A DNA stretch of 44,307 bases from Phenylobacterium sp. (GTDB taxonomy: Bacteria; Pseudomonadota; Alphaproteobacteria; Caulobacterales; Caulobacteraceae), in assembly GCF_030654915.1 (NCBI RefSeq), contig NZ_JAURWM010000110.1, positions 1 through 44,307 on the forward strand. The letters run 5' to 3'. The position numbers and the translations under genes are program-made. Below, in pieces: positions 1-9,422 of this stretch (positions are counted from its first letter, which is position 1; every line of letters begins with the position of its first letter). The notes beneath the pieces were generated by a model, which saw only the letters and a list, made by a program, of their open reading frames with translations, made no database searches and was not told the DNA's origin.

Positions 1-314
1 TGAAGGTGTTCTGGGAGAACCACGACCCGACCCAGGGCATGCGCCAGGGCAACGACATCGGCACCCAGTACCGCTCGGGCATCTATGTCCACAACGACGC
101 CCAGGCCTCCGCCGCCGTGGCCTCGCTGCAGGCCTATCAGCAGGCGCTGTCGGACAAGGGCTATGGCGCGGTCACCACCGAGATCGCCGAGGCGCCGGAG
201 TTCTACTTCGCCGAGGACTATCACCAGCAGTACCTGGCCAAGAACCCGAACGGCTATTGCGGGATCGGCGGCACGGGCGTGACCTGCCCGATCGGCGTGG
301 GCGTCCAGGCTTGA
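1..314 (+). CDS. msrA: Peptide-methionine (S)-S-oxide reductase MsrA, C-terminal part
   Basis: This is the 3' part of a gene that begins before the window; the frame is open from base 3. MsrA reduces methionine-S-sulfoxide in proteins in the cytosol, using thioredoxin. The visible part starts in the highly conserved block [20 protein letters not shown], followed by YRSGIY, which belongs to the substrate pocket of the family. The C-terminal tail contains GYCGIGGTG and TCPIG, whose cysteines fit the resolving cysteines of the recycling mechanism. The catalytic GCFWG cysteine lies outside the window, so activity cannot be judged. Identification is secure from the block alone. Confidence 0.93.
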   Translation, partial: KVFWENHDPTQGMRQGNDIGTQYRSGIYVHNDAQASAAVASLQAYQQALSDKGYGAVTTEIAEAPEFYFAEDYHQQYLAKNPNGYCGIGGTGVTCPIGVGVQA

Positions 315-354
315 TGCCGGGGAAGCTGCGCCGACGCGCGCCTAGCGGCCCGGC

Positions 355-693
355 ATGACCCGCGAAGAGGTGGAGGCCACGGCCTTGGCGCTGCCGGCCG
401 TGACGAAGGTCGTCCAGTGGGGCGGCGCCGACGTTTACAAGGTGGGCGGCAAGGTGTTCGCGATCTGCGGCCTGGCTGGCGGCTTGTCGTTCAAGGTGAC
501 CGAGATCGGGTTCATGGTGCTGACCGATGACGGCCCGGGCCGTCAGGCGCCCTATCTGGCCAAGGGGAGTTGGGTGGTCGTGGATCTTGAAGACTTGCAG
601 GCCGACGAGGTGGTCGGCTGGCTGACGACGTCTCACGAACTGATCGCGGGAAAGCTCACCCGCAAGCTGCGGGCGGAGCTCGGGCTCGCCTAG
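355..693 (+). CDS. MmcQ/YjbR family protein
   Basis: A 112-aa protein of the MmcQ/YjbR fold (CyaY-like DNA-binding superfamily). The family has a double-wing structure and is often annotated as DNA-binding, but its physiological role is not established. Visible signature features are an N-terminal helix ([13 protein letters not shown]), a central [11 protein letters not shown] strand pair, and the C-terminal [14 protein letters not shown] block followed by a helix ending in [10 protein letters not shown]. The length is typical. It stands 40 bp after msrA on the same strand and is convergent with the DUF599 gene; both stop codons lie inside one CTAG (690-693). Confidence 0.85.
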   Translation: MTREEVEATALALPAVTKVVQWGGADVYKVGGKVFAICGLAGGLSFKVTEIGFMVLTDDGPGRQAPYLAKGSWVVVDLEDLQADEVVGWLTTSHELIAGKLTRKLRAELGLA

Positions 694-1397
694 AGCTTCT
701 CGATCATCCGCCGCAGGTCGCCGACGGCCTTGGCTGAGGGCGATTTGCGCTGCCGCGTGAATAACAAAGTCAGAGCGGCCAGGGTGGTGGCGATAAAGGC
801 GCCAGGGCCAAACAGCCACGCGGCGGCGGCGAGCGCGAAGTAGTAACCCCTGACGCCTCGGTTGAATGACGACAACGCCGGGTTCAGCAGCCGGGCGGTG
901 GTGTCGCCATAGGCGCGCTGGAGCGACTTGTCCTCGGTGTCGGGCGCGGCCCCGATGGCGGCCAGGCAATAGTTCATTTGGCGGATCGCCCAGATGAAAT
1001 CGAGCAGGCCGCGCGCAAGCGCCAGCAGGACCAGGGCGATCTGGGCCTCGAACAAGAGGCGCGAGGAGGTCTTCAGCACCATCAGGCTGGAGGCGCTGCG
1101 AAAGGCGCCTTCGCCGCCGAACAGCACGCCCGCGGCGCCCGCGATCAGGATCAGGTTGGACGAGGCGAAGAACGAGGCCGAGTTCAGGGTGTGGCCGAGC
1201 AGTTGGCCGTCCATGAACTTGTTCTCGCGCCCGGCCATGTTCCGCATCCATGCGGCGCGGATCACGGTCATGTCGGTGTTGATCACACCCTTTCCTCTGG
1301 CGACCGCCTTCAGCATCGGCTCGTAGGCCGTCCAGGCGAGGATGAAGATCGCCAGGGCGATGATGTCGAGGGCGGTGAGGGCTTGGAGGAATTTCAT
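690..1397 (-). CDS. DUF599 family membrane protein
   Basis: A 235-aa integral membrane protein of the DUF599 family, whose function is unknown. About four hydrophobic segments are visible: near residues 8-25, 70-92, 108-135 and 180-212. The N-terminal half contains RAAWMRNMAGRENKFMDGQL, typical of the family, which is common in alpha- and betaproteobacteria. The C-terminus is short, basic and cytosolic-looking ([13 protein letters not shown]). It lies 4 bp downstream of the MHS transporter and is probably cotranscribed with it. Its stop codon interlocks with that of the convergent MmcQ/YjbR gene. Confidence 0.8.
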   Translation of the reverse strand: MKFLQALTALDIIALAIFILAWTAYEPMLKAVARGKGVINTDMTVIRAAWMRNMAGRENKFMDGQLLGHTLNSASFFASSNLILIAGAAGVLFGGEGAFRSASSLMVLKTSSRLLFEAQIALVLLALARGLLDFIWAIRQMNYCLAAIGAAPDTEDKSLQRAYGDTTARLLNPALSSFNRGVRGYYFALAAAAWLFGPGAFIATTLAALTLLFTRQRKSPSAKAVGDLRRMIEKL

Positions 1398-1401
1398 GGC
1401 C

Positions 1402-2736
1402 TCAGTCCTCGGTGATCAAGCTTTCGCGGTTCGTATTGCGCAGGCGCAGCGCCACAACGAACGCTACGGCCATGATCGCCGAAACATAGATGTAGGAACT
1501 GCTTTCCATACCCTGCTGCTTGAACCACAGCGCAACATATTCCGCCGTGCCGCCGAACAGGGCGTTGGCGATCGCATAGGGTAGGGCGACGCCCAGGGCG
1601 CGCACGTGAGCGGGGAACAGTTCGGCCTTCACCAGGGCGCTGACCGAGGTGTAGCCGGACAGGACGACCAGCAGCAGGGTCATCAGGCCAAAGGCGACGA
1701 GGGCGTTGTCGGTCCCGGCGATGGCGCTCATGGCTGGATAGGTGAGCAAGGCGCCGGCGCCGAACGCGAAGGCGATGGTCCGATGCCGGCCGAGATGGTC
1801 CGACAGGTAGCCGAACAGCGGCTGGCAGCACATGAAGATGAAGAGCGCCGCGGCGGTGATCGTGGTCGCTGTGTTCTTGGAGAAGCCCGAGGTGTTGATC
1901 AGGAATTTCTGCATGTAGGTCGTGTAGGCGTAGAAGGCGAGCGAGCCGCCGGCGGTCAGGCAGAAGATGATCGCGCTCTCACGCGGGTGGTTCAGGAACA
2001 GCAGCATGGTGGTTGAGCGCGGCGCGCCGCTCTCCTTGGCCGCCAGGAACGAGGGGCTTTCGTCGAGGCTGCTGCGGATCCAGAACACCACCACCGCCAG
2101 CACCGCTCCGATGACGAACGGGATACGCCAGCCCCAGGCCATGAGGTCGGCCTTGTCCATCGTGTTTTGCAGGACGATCAGCACCGCCAGGGCTAGGAGC
2201 TGGCCCATGATCAGCGTCACGTACTGGAAGCTGGACCAGAAACCCCGGCGGGCGCGGCCGGCCATCTCCGACATGTAGGTGGCGCTGGCGCCGTACTCGC
2301 CGCCGACCGATAGCCCTTGAAGCAGACGCGCCATCAGCAGGATCACGGGCGCGGCGGCGCCTACCATGGCGTAGCTGGGGGCGACCGCGATGATCAGCGA
2401 GCCGGCGCACATCATCGCCACCGCCAATGAGAGCGCCGCCTTGCGGCCCACCCGGTCGGCATAGAGGCCCATCATCCAGGCGCCCAAGGGCCTGGCCAGG
2501 AAGCCGACCGCGAAGATCGCCGCCGCCTGCAGCAATTGGGCGGTCAGGTCGCCCTTCGGGAAGAAGTGATGCGCGAAGTAGAGCGTGAACGAGGAATAGG
2601 CGAACCAGTCGTACCACTCGACGAGATTGCCGGCCGAGCCTCCGAGGATCGCGCGCAGACGCTGCACGGGCGTGAGGCCCGGCGTTAGAATGTCACTCGG
2701 CGCCTGAGCGTCGACCCCCGTTTCCGCGGCCGTCAT
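1402..2736 (-). CDS. MHS-family MFS transporter (KgtP/ProP-like)
   Basis: A 444-aa major facilitator of the metabolite:H+ symporter group, which includes alpha-ketoglutarate permease KgtP and the osmolyte carrier ProP. The N-terminus has the family hallmark GNLVEWYDWFAYSSFTLYFA in TM1. The loop 2-3 motif GLYADRVGRKAAL and the RLLQGLSVGGEYGAS segment in TM4 are also diagnostic. Twelve hydrophobic segments fit the length. Substrate cannot be fixed from sequence alone; KgtP-like dicarboxylate or another organic acid/osmolyte is most likely. It is the first gene of a two-gene minus-strand unit with DUF599. Confidence 0.88.
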   Translation of the reverse strand: MTAAETGVDAQAPSDILTPGLTPVQRLRAILGGSAGNLVEWYDWFAYSSFTLYFAHHFFPKGDLTAQLLQAAAIFAVGFLARPLGAWMMGLYADRVGRKAALSLAVAMMCAGSLIIAVAPSYAMVGAAAPVILLMARLLQGLSVGGEYGASATYMSEMAGRARRGFWSSFQYVTLIMGQLLALAVLIVLQNTMDKADLMAWGWRIPFVIGAVLAVVVFWIRSSLDESPSFLAAKESGAPRSTTMLLFLNHPRESAIIFCLTAGGSLAFYAYTTYMQKFLINTSGFSKNTATTITAAALFIFMCCQPLFGYLSDHLGRHRTIAFAFGAGALLTYPAMSAIAGTDNALVAFGLMTLLLVVLSGYTSVSALVKAELFPAHVRALGVALPYAIANALFGGTAEYVALWFKQQGMESSSYIYVSAIMAVAFVVALRLRNTNRESLITED

Positions 2737-2788
2737 GCAATTCCCCCCGATATTTTGCGGGGATGCTAGGGGCCGTCGCGACAGAAGG

Positions 2789-2947
2789 CTAGATGCGTCC
2801 CATCAGCACCAGGATGAGCACGATCACCAGGACCAGGCCAAGGCCGCCGGAGGGAAAGTAACCCCACGAGCGTGAGTGGCCCCAGGTCGGCAAAGCGCCG
2901 ATCAACAGCAGGACCAGGATGATGAGCAGGATTGTCCCAACGCCCAT
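2789..2947 (-). CDS. DUF3309 small membrane protein
   Basis: A 52-aa protein beginning MGVGTILLIILVLLLIGALP, continuing through TWGHSRSWGYFPSGGLGL and ending in a second hydrophobic stretch LVLVIVLILVLMGRI. The two-helix hairpin around the W-HSRSWGY-PSGGLG turn is the signature of DUF3309, a family of tiny membrane proteins of unknown function widespread in alphaproteobacteria. The start is supported by an AAGGGAG ribosome-binding site about 9 nt upstream. It lies alone between the MHS transporter and the DUF983 gene, all on the minus strand. Confidence 0.88.
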   Translation of the reverse strand: MGVGTILLIILVLLLIGALPTWGHSRSWGYFPSGGLGLVLVIVLILVLMGRI

Positions 2948-3033
2948 AATGGTTCGTCTCCCTTAGGAGGCCGGCGCCGTGTGGCCGGCCAGGCGAAACG
3001 AACGATCCGCCCTGCAGGCGGTTCCCTGCGGCC

Positions 3034-3411
3034 CTAGTCGGCGATGTCAGACGTGTGGATGGCCGCGTCGTTGTTCTTGATTTTCAGGGCGTAGAGCAGG
3101 CCGATGAACCAGCCCTTCACGACCGGCAGCAAAAGCAGGGTGGCGATCGCCAGCGGGATCAGCGTGGCCGGCAGCACGATCGCGGTCGGCGCCTCCCAGA
3201 TGATCGGGAAAAACAACAGCGGGCCGACGATCAGGTGGCCGACGATGAGGATGGTGAAATAGGCCGGGCCGTCGTCGGCGGGGTATTTCGCCAGGTCATG
3301 GCCGCATTCGCCGCACCGCGGTTCAACCTTGAGGTAGCGCCAGAACAGCTTGCCCTCGCCGCAGGCGGGGCACCGACCCTTCAGGCCACGAAGCATAGAG
3401 CGGATAAACAT
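3034..3411 (-). CDS. DUF983 zinc-ribbon membrane protein
   Basis: A 125-aa protein of the DUF983 family. The N-terminus carries a zinc-ribbon-like CPAC (14-17) and CGEC (33-36) pair within GRCPACGEGKLFWRYLKV. Two hydrophobic segments follow, at about 50-72 and 78-98, and then a short tail. Family members are frequent in alphaproteobacteria, sometimes near cytochrome oxidase genes, but the function is not established. There is no respiratory gene here. The four cysteines are intact. It is transcribed on its own. Confidence 0.85.
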   Translation of the reverse strand: MFIRSMLRGLKGRCPACGEGKLFWRYLKVEPRCGECGHDLAKYPADDGPAYFTILIVGHLIVGPLLFFPIIWEAPTAIVLPATLIPLAIATLLLLPVVKGWFIGLLYALKIKNNDAAIHTSDIAD

Positions 3412-3558
3412 CTATAGGGCGCCTGAAACCTGACCCGGTTCGTATGCGCCCTGGCGTGCGCCGAGGAAAGGGGGCTTGCCGTCGCAGGACTAGCAGCAAC
3501 CCGGCGCGGGAACGCTCGGGCGACCTTAAGCCTTTCCTTTAGAACAAGGAACTTGGCC

Positions 3559-3717
3559 ATGACCGACGAACGCCCGCCTCTGGAAAAGCTCCCTCATGGC
3601 CGCCTCGGCCCCACGACGCCGGCCGAGGAGAGTTCGCGAGACGCCGACCCGGCTGTAGTGCCGCCGAGCGAGAAGGCCAAGATCGCCGAGGCCGCGTCGC
3701 GCGAGGAGGACGCCTAG
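3559..3717 (+). CDS. Small charged hypothetical protein (52 aa)
   Basis: A short frame starting MTDERPPLEKLPHGRLGPTT and ending in an Ala/Glu-rich tail (AKIAEAASREEDA). It is hydrophilic, without signal peptide or membrane segment, and I do not recognise a family. It is supported by an AAGGA ribosome-binding site 8 nt before the ATG and by its tight convergent abutment with the entericidin gene: the two stop codons share one CTAG (3714-3717). Likely disordered in isolation. Being short, it could still be spurious. Confidence 0.6.
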   Translation: MTDERPPLEKLPHGRLGPTTPAEESSRDADPAVVPPSEKAKIAEAASREEDA

Positions 3718-3851
3718 CGCTTCATGTCGTTGGCTACGCCGGACACCGCCGCGCCAGCGGCCTGGGCGTCGCGACCGATGCCGGCCACCGTGTTGCAGGC
3801 CGCCGTCAGCAGGGCGGCGGCGGTCACGGTGAGGATGATGATCTTGCGCAT
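3714..3851 (-). CDS. Entericidin A/B family lipoprotein
   Basis: A 45-aa lipoprotein: MRKIIILTVTAAALLTAAC is the signal peptide with lipobox LTAAC (Cys at 19). It is followed by NTVAGIGRDAQAAGAAVSGVA, the typical short amphipathic Ecn body with the C-N-T-x-x-G-x-G-x-D motif. In enterics EcnA/EcnB form an antidote/toxin pair; in alphaproteobacteria single small entericidins are common, usually linked to general stress. The ATG at 3851 is preferred over one 45 nt further out because it gives a normal signal peptide and has a purine-rich site just upstream. Confidence 0.88.
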   Translation of the reverse strand: MRKIIILTVTAAALLTAACNTVAGIGRDAQAAGAAVSGVANDMKR

Positions 3852-3976
3852 GGTGGTTCCCCCGAATGGTTCAGCCGCCTGATGGCCAAGCTTCACGGCG
3901 CTTTTTAGGCAGTTACAATAGGCCGATCAATCGGTTGCAGTCGTGCCGGCAAGGGTGCGACCTCTAGGCTAGGCCT

Positions 3977-4375
3977 ATGAACCAAGTGCTTCTCGGCGGT
4001 GGGGTGTTGGCCGCGCACCTTGCGGTGATCGCCTTCAACCTATTTGGCCTAGTGGCCATCCCCCTCGGAGCGTGGCGGGGATGGAGCTTCGTGCGGCTGC
4101 GCTGGTGGCGGCTTTTGCACCTGGCCTCGCTCGCGGTCGTCGCGTTGCAGGCGCTCATGGGCCGCGCCTGCTTCCTGACCATCTGGCAGGACGAACTCTT
4201 CGGCGGCGCGAGCGGTGAGCCGTTGATCATGCGCATCGTCAACGACCTGATCTATTGGCCGCTGCCGATATGGGCGTTCACCGCGGCCTATGTCGCGGTG
4301 TTCGCCTACGTGTTGGCGCTGTGGCGGTTCGTGCCGCCTAGGCCTAGTCGGCGTCCATCTTCAGGGCGGCGATGA
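3977..4375 (+). CDS. DUF2784 family membrane protein
   Basis: A 132-aa protein with four hydrophobic segments (about 5-30, 43-60, 78-98 and 102-120). It matches the DUF2784 pattern: [19 protein letters not shown] in TM1, then [30 protein letters not shown] and a final [19 protein letters not shown]. Function is unknown. The conserved cysteine after the RLLHL helix and the LT-x-W-x-x-E motif are visible. Its 3' end runs 32 bp into the end of lepA on the opposite strand. Confidence 0.82.
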   Translation: MNQVLLGGGVLAAHLAVIAFNLFGLVAIPLGAWRGWSFVRLRWWRLLHLASLAVVALQALMGRACFLTIWQDELFGGASGEPLIMRIVNDLIYWPLPIWAFTAAYVAVFAYVLALWRFVPPRPSRRPSSGRR

Positions 4376-6149
4376 AGGCTTCCTGCGGGATCTCGACCTT
4401 GCCGAACTGGCGCATGCGCTTCTTGCCGGCCTTCTGCTTGTCCAGCAGCTTGCGCTTGCGGCTCATGTCGCCGCCGTAGCACTTGGCCGTCACGTCCTTG
4501 CGCAGGGCGCGGATGGTTTCACGGGCCACGATCCGGCCGCCGATCGCCGCCTGCAGCGGAATCTGGAACTGGTGCGGACTGATGAGGTCCTTCATCTTCT
4601 CGACCATGCCGCGGCCACGGGTCTCGGCGCGGTCACGGTGGACCAGCATCGAGAGCGCGTCCACCGGCTCGGAATTGACCAGGATCGACATCTTCACCAG
4701 GTCGCCGACCCGGTAGCCTTCGATGGCGTAGTCGAAGGAGGCGTAACCCTTCGAGACGCTCTTCAGGCGGTCGTAGAAGTCGAAGACCACTTCGTTCAGC
4801 GGCAGGTCGTAGACGACCAGGGCGCGGGAGCCGACATACGACAGCTCGCGCTGTTCGCCGCGCCGGTCCTGGCAGAGCTTGATGACCGAGCCCAGATACT
4901 CGTCCGGCGTCAGGATCGTCGCCTTGATCCAGGGTTCGCTGATGCTCTCGATCTTTACCGGGTCCGGCATGTCGGCCGGATTGTGCAGCTCGATCTCCGA
5001 ACCGTCGTTCATGTGGATCTTGTAGACGACGCTGGGCGCGGTCGCGATCAGGTCGAGGTCGAACTCGCGGCTGAGGCGCTCCTGGATGATTTCCAGGTGC
5101 AGCAGTCCCAGGAACCCGCAGCGGAAGCCGAAGCCCAGCGCGGCGCTGGTTTCCATCTCGTAGGTGAAGGAGGCGTCGTTCAGGCGCAGCCGGCCGATGG
5201 CGGCGCGCAGGTCTTCGAAGTCGGCCGCGTCCACCGGGAACAGGCCGCAGAACACCACCGACTGGGCGACGCGGAAGCCCGCTAGGGCCTTTTCGGTCTG
5301 CCGCTTTTCCTCGGTGATCGTATCGCCGACGGCGGCGTCGGCGACCTGCTTGATCTGGGCGGTGATGTAGCCGATCTCGCCCGGACCCAGTTCGGCGACC
5401 TCGGTCTGCTTAGGGGTGAAGACGCCGATCTTGTCCACCTGGTGGGTGGCGCCGGCGTTCATCATCCGGACCTTCATGCCCGAGCGCAGGACACCGTCGA
5501 GCACGCGGACCAGGACCACGACGCCGAGATAGGGGTCGTACCAGGCGTCGACCAACAGCGCCTTGAGAGGCGCTTCGCGGTCGCCCTTGGGCGGCGGCAA
5601 TCTGGCGATCACCGCTTCCAGCACCTCAGCGATGCCTTCGCCGGTCTTGGCCGAGCAGAGCACGGCTTCGGAGGCGTCGATGCCGATTACGTCCTCGATC
5701 TGCTGACGCACCCGTTCCGGCTCGGCGGCGGGCAGGTCGATCTTGTTGAGGACCGGGACGATCTCGTGATTGTTGTCGATCGCCTGATAGACGTTGGCCA
5801 AGGTCTGGGCCTCGACGCCTTGCGAGGAGTCGACGACCAGGATCGAGCCTTCGCAGGCGGCCAGCGAACGGCTGACCTCATAGGCGAAGTCGACGTGGCC
5901 GGGGGTGTCCATCAGGTTCAGGACATAGGTCTCGCCGTCCTTGGCCTTGTATTCGAGGCGGACGGTCTGGGCCTGGATGGTGATGCCGCGCTCGCGCTCG
6001 ATCTCCATGTTGTCCAGCACCTGTTCGGTCATCTCACGCTTGGTGAGGCCGCCGGTTTCCTGGATCAGGCGATCGGATAGGGTCGATTTCCCATGGTCGA
6101 TGTGCGCGACGATGGAGAAATTGCGGATGTGGGACAGAGGCGTCGTCAT
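4344..6149 (-). CDS. lepA: Elongation factor 4 (LepA GTPase)
   Basis: A 601-aa translational GTPase that acts on the ribosome (back-translocation, or initiation-phase quality control). G1 is AHIDHGKS (15-22), G3 is DTPGH (81-85) and G4 is NKID (135-138). The EF4-specific C-terminal domain ends with [20 protein letters not shown] and [16 protein letters not shown], so the gene is intact and of normal length. It is not next to lepB here. The 3' end overlaps the convergent DUF2784 gene. The 171-bp divergent region up to the DUF1134 gene holds a CtrA-like box. Confidence 0.98.
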   Translation of the reverse strand: MTTPLSHIRNFSIVAHIDHGKSTLSDRLIQETGGLTKREMTEQVLDNMEIERERGITIQAQTVRLEYKAKDGETYVLNLMDTPGHVDFAYEVSRSLAACEGSILVVDSSQGVEAQTLANVYQAIDNNHEIVPVLNKIDLPAAEPERVRQQIEDVIGIDASEAVLCSAKTGEGIAEVLEAVIARLPPPKGDREAPLKALLVDAWYDPYLGVVVLVRVLDGVLRSGMKVRMMNAGATHQVDKIGVFTPKQTEVAELGPGEIGYITAQIKQVADAAVGDTITEEKRQTEKALAGFRVAQSVVFCGLFPVDAADFEDLRAAIGRLRLNDASFTYEMETSAALGFGFRCGFLGLLHLEIIQERLSREFDLDLIATAPSVVYKIHMNDGSEIELHNPADMPDPVKIESISEPWIKATILTPDEYLGSVIKLCQDRRGEQRELSYVGSRALVVYDLPLNEVVFDFYDRLKSVSKGYASFDYAIEGYRVGDLVKMSILVNSEPVDALSMLVHRDRAETRGRGMVEKMKDLISPHQFQIPLQAAIGGRIVARETIRALRKDVTAKCYGGDMSRKRKLLDKQKAGKKRMRQFGKVEIPQEAFIAALKMDAD

Positions 6150-6237
6150 GGTCCGCTGCGTCTAGCACATTCACGCAAGATCGCGAGCGTGCGTCTTTTC
6201 CTCCATTCCCCAAGTGAGCGTCGTCATGAGCGCATGG

Positions 6238-6252
6238 TTAATCCGGCGTTAA
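6238..6252 (+). promoter_or_regulatory. Candidate CtrA-binding site (TTAA-N7-TTAA)
   Basis: TTAA-TCCGGCG-TTAA has the exact spacing of the CtrA box known in Caulobacterales (TTAA-N7-TTAAC), with G in place of the final C. It lies 69-83 bp before the start of the DUF1134 lipoprotein gene, in the divergent interval with lepA. In such GC-rich DNA two TTAA tetramers at this spacing are unlikely by chance, but no transcription start is visible. Confidence 0.5.
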
Positions 6253-6320
6253 GCCAGACCGCCGCATTCATGCCGCTTGGGGATGTGAGGCTTGTTCTAG
6301 CTTCAAGGATTTTGCGACAC

Positions 6321-6947
6321 ATGGATCGCCGTACGCTCATCGTTTCGGGAATAGCCACGCTTGGCGTAGCGGGCTGCGCCTCTGCTCAGCCGGCCGGTCC
6401 CGGTTCACCGCCATCGCCGACGCCCACCGCCACGGCCAATCCGAGCTATTCGGCCGGCAAGGCCGAAACCTATAACCGCGACGAGATCGTCAACAACGTC
6501 TCGGACTTCCTAGGCGTGGGCGCCGAGGCCGCGGGCGGCGCTATCGAGCGTGTGTTCCAGGACAACGGCAAACCCACCGCCTACATCGCCGGCGAAGAGG
6601 CCTCAGGCGCCTTTGTGGGCGGCGCGCGCTACGGCCGTGGTCTGCTCTATATGAAGAACCGCGAACCCATCGAGGTCTTCTGGCAGGGCCCGTCGATCGG
6701 GTGGGATTTCGGCGGCAACGCTAGCCGGGTCTTCACCCTTTGCTACAATCTCCAGTACCCGGAAGTGATCTTCCAGCGGTTCCCGGGCGTCGAGGGCGCG
6801 GCCTATTTCATCGCCGGCCTGGGGGTGAATTACCTGCGCTCCGACGAGGTCACCATCGCGCCGATCCGCACCGGCGTCGGTCTGCGCCTGGGCGCCAATG
6901 TCGGCTATCTCGGCTTCAGCCGTAAGCAGCGGATGCTGCCGTTCTAG
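6321..6947 (+). CDS. DUF1134 lipoprotein
   Basis: A 208-aa protein of the DUF1134 family (alphaproteobacterial, EipA-like periplasmic/envelope proteins). The N-terminus MDRRTLIVSGIATLGVAGC is a signal peptide with a lipobox at GVAGC (Cys19). A Pro/Ser/Thr-rich linker follows (about 24-42), then the compact domain with NNVSDFLGVGAEAAGG, YGRGLLYMKN, WQGPSIGWDFGGN and a C-terminal GANVGYLGFS. The start at 6321 is chosen over longer frames because it gives a lipoprotein signal and follows a CAAGGA site. A CtrA-like box lies upstream, consistent with cell-cycle-linked envelope expression, though this is inference. Confidence 0.88.
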   Translation: MDRRTLIVSGIATLGVAGCASAQPAGPGSPPSPTPTATANPSYSAGKAETYNRDEIVNNVSDFLGVGAEAAGGAIERVFQDNGKPTAYIAGEEASGAFVGGARYGRGLLYMKNREPIEVFWQGPSIGWDFGGNASRVFTLCYNLQYPEVIFQRFPGVEGAAYFIAGLGVNYLRSDEVTIAPIRTGVGLRLGANVGYLGFSRKQRMLPF

Positions 6948-6965
6948 CAACGCAACGCGCCTAGC

Positions 6966-7036
6966 CTCCCCGAGCGGTCGGGGAGCAGCGGCGCCTAGCG
7001 CACGGGATCGGCCTCTCCTCATTGGGGGCCGATCCC
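6966..7036. terminator. Two stem-loops between convergent DUF1134 and pheT
   Basis: Hairpin 1 has arms CTCCCCGA (6966-6973) and TCGGGGAG (6978-6985) with a 4-nt loop. Hairpin 2 has arms GGGATCGGCC (7004-7013) and GGCCGATCCC (7027-7036) with a 13-nt loop. Both are perfect and GC-rich but have no T-run. They fit a termination zone serving both strands. Confidence 0.5.
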
Positions 7037-7046
7037 ATGTCTGCGA

Positions 7047-9422
7047 TCAAGTCCGGAGCTTGGCGCTCACGGCCTTTTCAGCGGCCGCCACGACCTTGGC
7101 CGACAGAGCCTCGATCTCGGCCTCGGTCAGGGTCTTCTCGCGCGGCTGCAGCACCACCTCGACGGCCACCGACTTGAAGCCCTCGGCCACGCCGGGGCCT
7201 TGATAGACGTCGAACACCCGGGCCTGGGTGATCAGCGCCTTGTCGGCGCCGGCCACGGCCTTGATCAGGTCCGCGGCGGCGACATCGACGGCGACCACGA
7301 AGGCGAAGTCGCGCGACAGCGGCATCAGAGCCGAGAGCTCCAGCGCCGGCTTGGTCTTGGTCGCCTTCTTCTTGGGCTCGGGCAGCGCGTCGACAATCAG
7401 TTCGAAGGCCAGGATCGGACCCTCGACATCCAGGGCCTTCAGGATGCGCGGATGGATTTCACCGAACTCGACGAGAGTGTTCTTGCCGAGACGAAGAGCG
7501 GCCGAGCGGCCCGGATGCCACCAGTCCGATTGACCGGACTGAGCGACCTGCAGCGACGTCGTCGGCGCCCCGAGATCGTCCAGCAGCGACATCAGGTCGG
7601 CCTTCAGCTCGAACAGGGCGTCGGGCTTGGCGCCGTCCCAGCGACGCGGGGCGTGCGGGGCGATGATGGCGGCGATGCTGGTCAGTTGGTCGGCCGGCTG
7701 GTCGCCCTTGTAGAGGGGGCCGATCTCGAACAGCGCCACGTCGGGGAAGCCGCGACGGGCGTTGCGGCCGGCGGCCTCGATCAGGTTCGGCAGGATCGAG
7801 GGACGCATGCAGTCCAGATCCGAAGCGATCGGATTGGTGACGACCAACTCGTCCTGGCCGCCGCCGAACAGGCGGGCGGTGTCACGCTTGGTGAAGCTCC
7901 AGGTGATGGTCTCGGCATAGCCCTTGGCGGCCATGGCGCGGCGGCCGGCGCGGATGCGCGACTGGCGCGCGGTCAGCACGCCGCCGGCGGTGGGCGGCAT
8001 CTCCGGCAGCGGCAGGGCGGGCAGGGCGTCATAACCCTCGATACGCGCCACCTCTTCCACCAGGTCGGCCTTGCCCTCCACGTCACGGCGCCAGGACGGC
8101 GGCGCGACGACGTCGCCCTCGATCACGAAGCCGAGGTCGCGCAGAATATCGTCGATCCGCTTCGGCTGCAGGTCGAGGCCCGCCAGCTTCTTGACGTAGG
8201 CGCGGTCGAAGTCGATGGGCGCGGGCCGCGGCAGGGCCTCGCCGGTCACCGAGATTTCCGACGGCTCGCCGCCGCACAGCTCCAGGATCAGCTTGGTCGC
8301 CAGCTCCAGGCCCGGAACCAGGCTCTCGGGATCGACGCCGCGCGCGAAGCGGTACTGAGCGTCGGAATTGATGCCGGTGGCCCGGCCGGTCTGGGCGGTC
8401 TGGATTGGGTCGAACCAGGCGCTCTCGACGAAGACGTCGTTGGTGTCATCCGAACTGCCCGTGCTCAAGCCGCCCATCACGCCGCCCAGGCCGATGACGC
8501 CCGAGGCGTCGGCGATGACGGTCATGTCCGGGGTGATCGCATAGGTCTTGCCGTCGAGAGCTTCGAAGCTTTCGCCCTCGCGGCCGAGGCGCGCCTCGAT
8601 GAAGCCGCCGCTTAGCTTGCTGGCGTCATAGACGTGCAGCGGCCGGGCGCGGTCGTAGGTGATCAGGTTGGTGACATCGACCAGGGCGTTGATGGGGCGC
8701 AGGCCGATCGAGAGCAGCTTCTGTTGCAGCCAGGCCGGGGAGGGGCCGTTCTTCACGCCCCGGATCAGCCGGCCGGAGAACTGGCGGCAAGCGCCGACGC
8801 CGTCCAGGCGGATCTCGACAGGGTTGGGGAACTTGCCCGGGACCTGCGCGACGCCGACGTTCTTCAGGGTTCCGAGGCCCGCTGCGGCCAGGTCGCGGGC
8901 GATGCCGACGACGCCCAGCCAGTCGGGGCGGTTGGGGGTAACTTCGAAGTCGATGACTGCTTCGAGGCCGAGCGCCTCGGCGGCCGGGGTCCCGACGGCC
9001 AGATCGTCCGGCAACTCCATGATGCCGTCTGATTCCGAGGCGGTCTCAAGCTCGGAGGCCGAGCAGAGCATGCCGTTGGAGACCACCCCGCGCACCGGCT
9101 TCTCGACCAGGGTGACGCCCAGGCCTGGCACATAGGCGCCGATTGGGGCGTAGATGGTGGTCAGGCCCACCCGCGCGTTCGGTGCGCCGCAGACGATCTC
9201 CTTGCGGCCGTCCCGCGTCTCGACCTGGCAGACGCGCAGGCGGTCGGCGTTGGGATGCTGGACCGCCTCGACAATCTTGGCGACCGAGAAGGCCGCCAGC
9301 TTGGTCGCGGGATCGTCCACGTGCTCGACCTCAAGGCCGGCCATGGTCATGGCGTCGACCAACTGTTGAGCGGTGGCGGTGGTGTCCAGGTGATCCCGGA
9401 GCCAGGAGAGCGTGAATTTCAT
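7047..9422 (-). CDS. pheT: Phenylalanine-tRNA ligase beta subunit
   Basis: A 791-aa beta subunit of the alpha2-beta2 PheRS, which charges tRNA-Phe in the cytosol. The start at 9422 gives the canonical [12 protein letters not shown]; longer frames upstream are not homologous. Domain order: N-terminal domain, tRNA-binding EMAP-like domain (about 40-150, [13 protein letters not shown]), the B3/4 editing domain, B5, a catalytic-like core and a C-terminal anticodon-binding FDX-ACB domain (from about 700, [16 protein letters not shown]). Length is normal. The ATG overlaps the stop of the upstream ASCH gene (ATGA), so it is translationally coupled to it rather than directly to pheS. Confidence 0.97.
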   Translation of the reverse strand: MKFTLSWLRDHLDTTATAQQLVDAMTMAGLEVEHVDDPATKLAAFSVAKIVEAVQHPNADRLRVCQVETRDGRKEIVCGAPNARVGLTTIYAPIGAYVPGLGVTLVEKPVRGVVSNGMLCSASELETASESDGIMELPDDLAVGTPAAEALGLEAVIDFEVTPNRPDWLGVVGIARDLAAAGLGTLKNVGVAQVPGKFPNPVEIRLDGVGACRQFSGRLIRGVKNGPSPAWLQQKLLSIGLRPINALVDVTNLITYDRARPLHVYDASKLSGGFIEARLGREGESFEALDGKTYAITPDMTVIADASGVIGLGGVMGGLSTGSSDDTNDVFVESAWFDPIQTAQTGRATGINSDAQYRFARGVDPESLVPGLELATKLILELCGGEPSEISVTGEALPRPAPIDFDRAYVKKLAGLDLQPKRIDDILRDLGFVIEGDVVAPPSWRRDVEGKADLVEEVARIEGYDALPALPLPEMPPTAGGVLTARQSRIRAGRRAMAAKGYAETITWSFTKRDTARLFGGGQDELVVTNPIASDLDCMRPSILPNLIEAAGRNARRGFPDVALFEIGPLYKGDQPADQLTSIAAIIAPHAPRRWDGAKPDALFELKADLMSLLDDLGAPTTSLQVAQSGQSDWWHPGRSAALRLGKNTLVEFGEIHPRILKALDVEGPILAFELIVDALPEPKKKATKTKPALELSALMPLSRDFAFVVAVDVAAADLIKAVAGADKALITQARVFDVYQGPGVAEGFKSVAVEVVLQPREKTLTEAEIEALSAKVVAAAEKAVSAKLRT

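Noticed and set aside
172..1251. Long minus-strand frame across msrA, MmcQ/YjbR and DUF599
   Set aside because: It overlaps three genes of recognised families in other frames and is Arg/Pro-rich, as expected for a GC-rich shadow.
7200..8615. Long plus-strand open frame opposite pheT
   Set aside because: Shadow of the high-GC codon pattern of pheT; the translation is low-complexity (Gly/Arg/Gln-rich) and without family features. The same holds for the long frame opposite lepA (4290-5285) and others.
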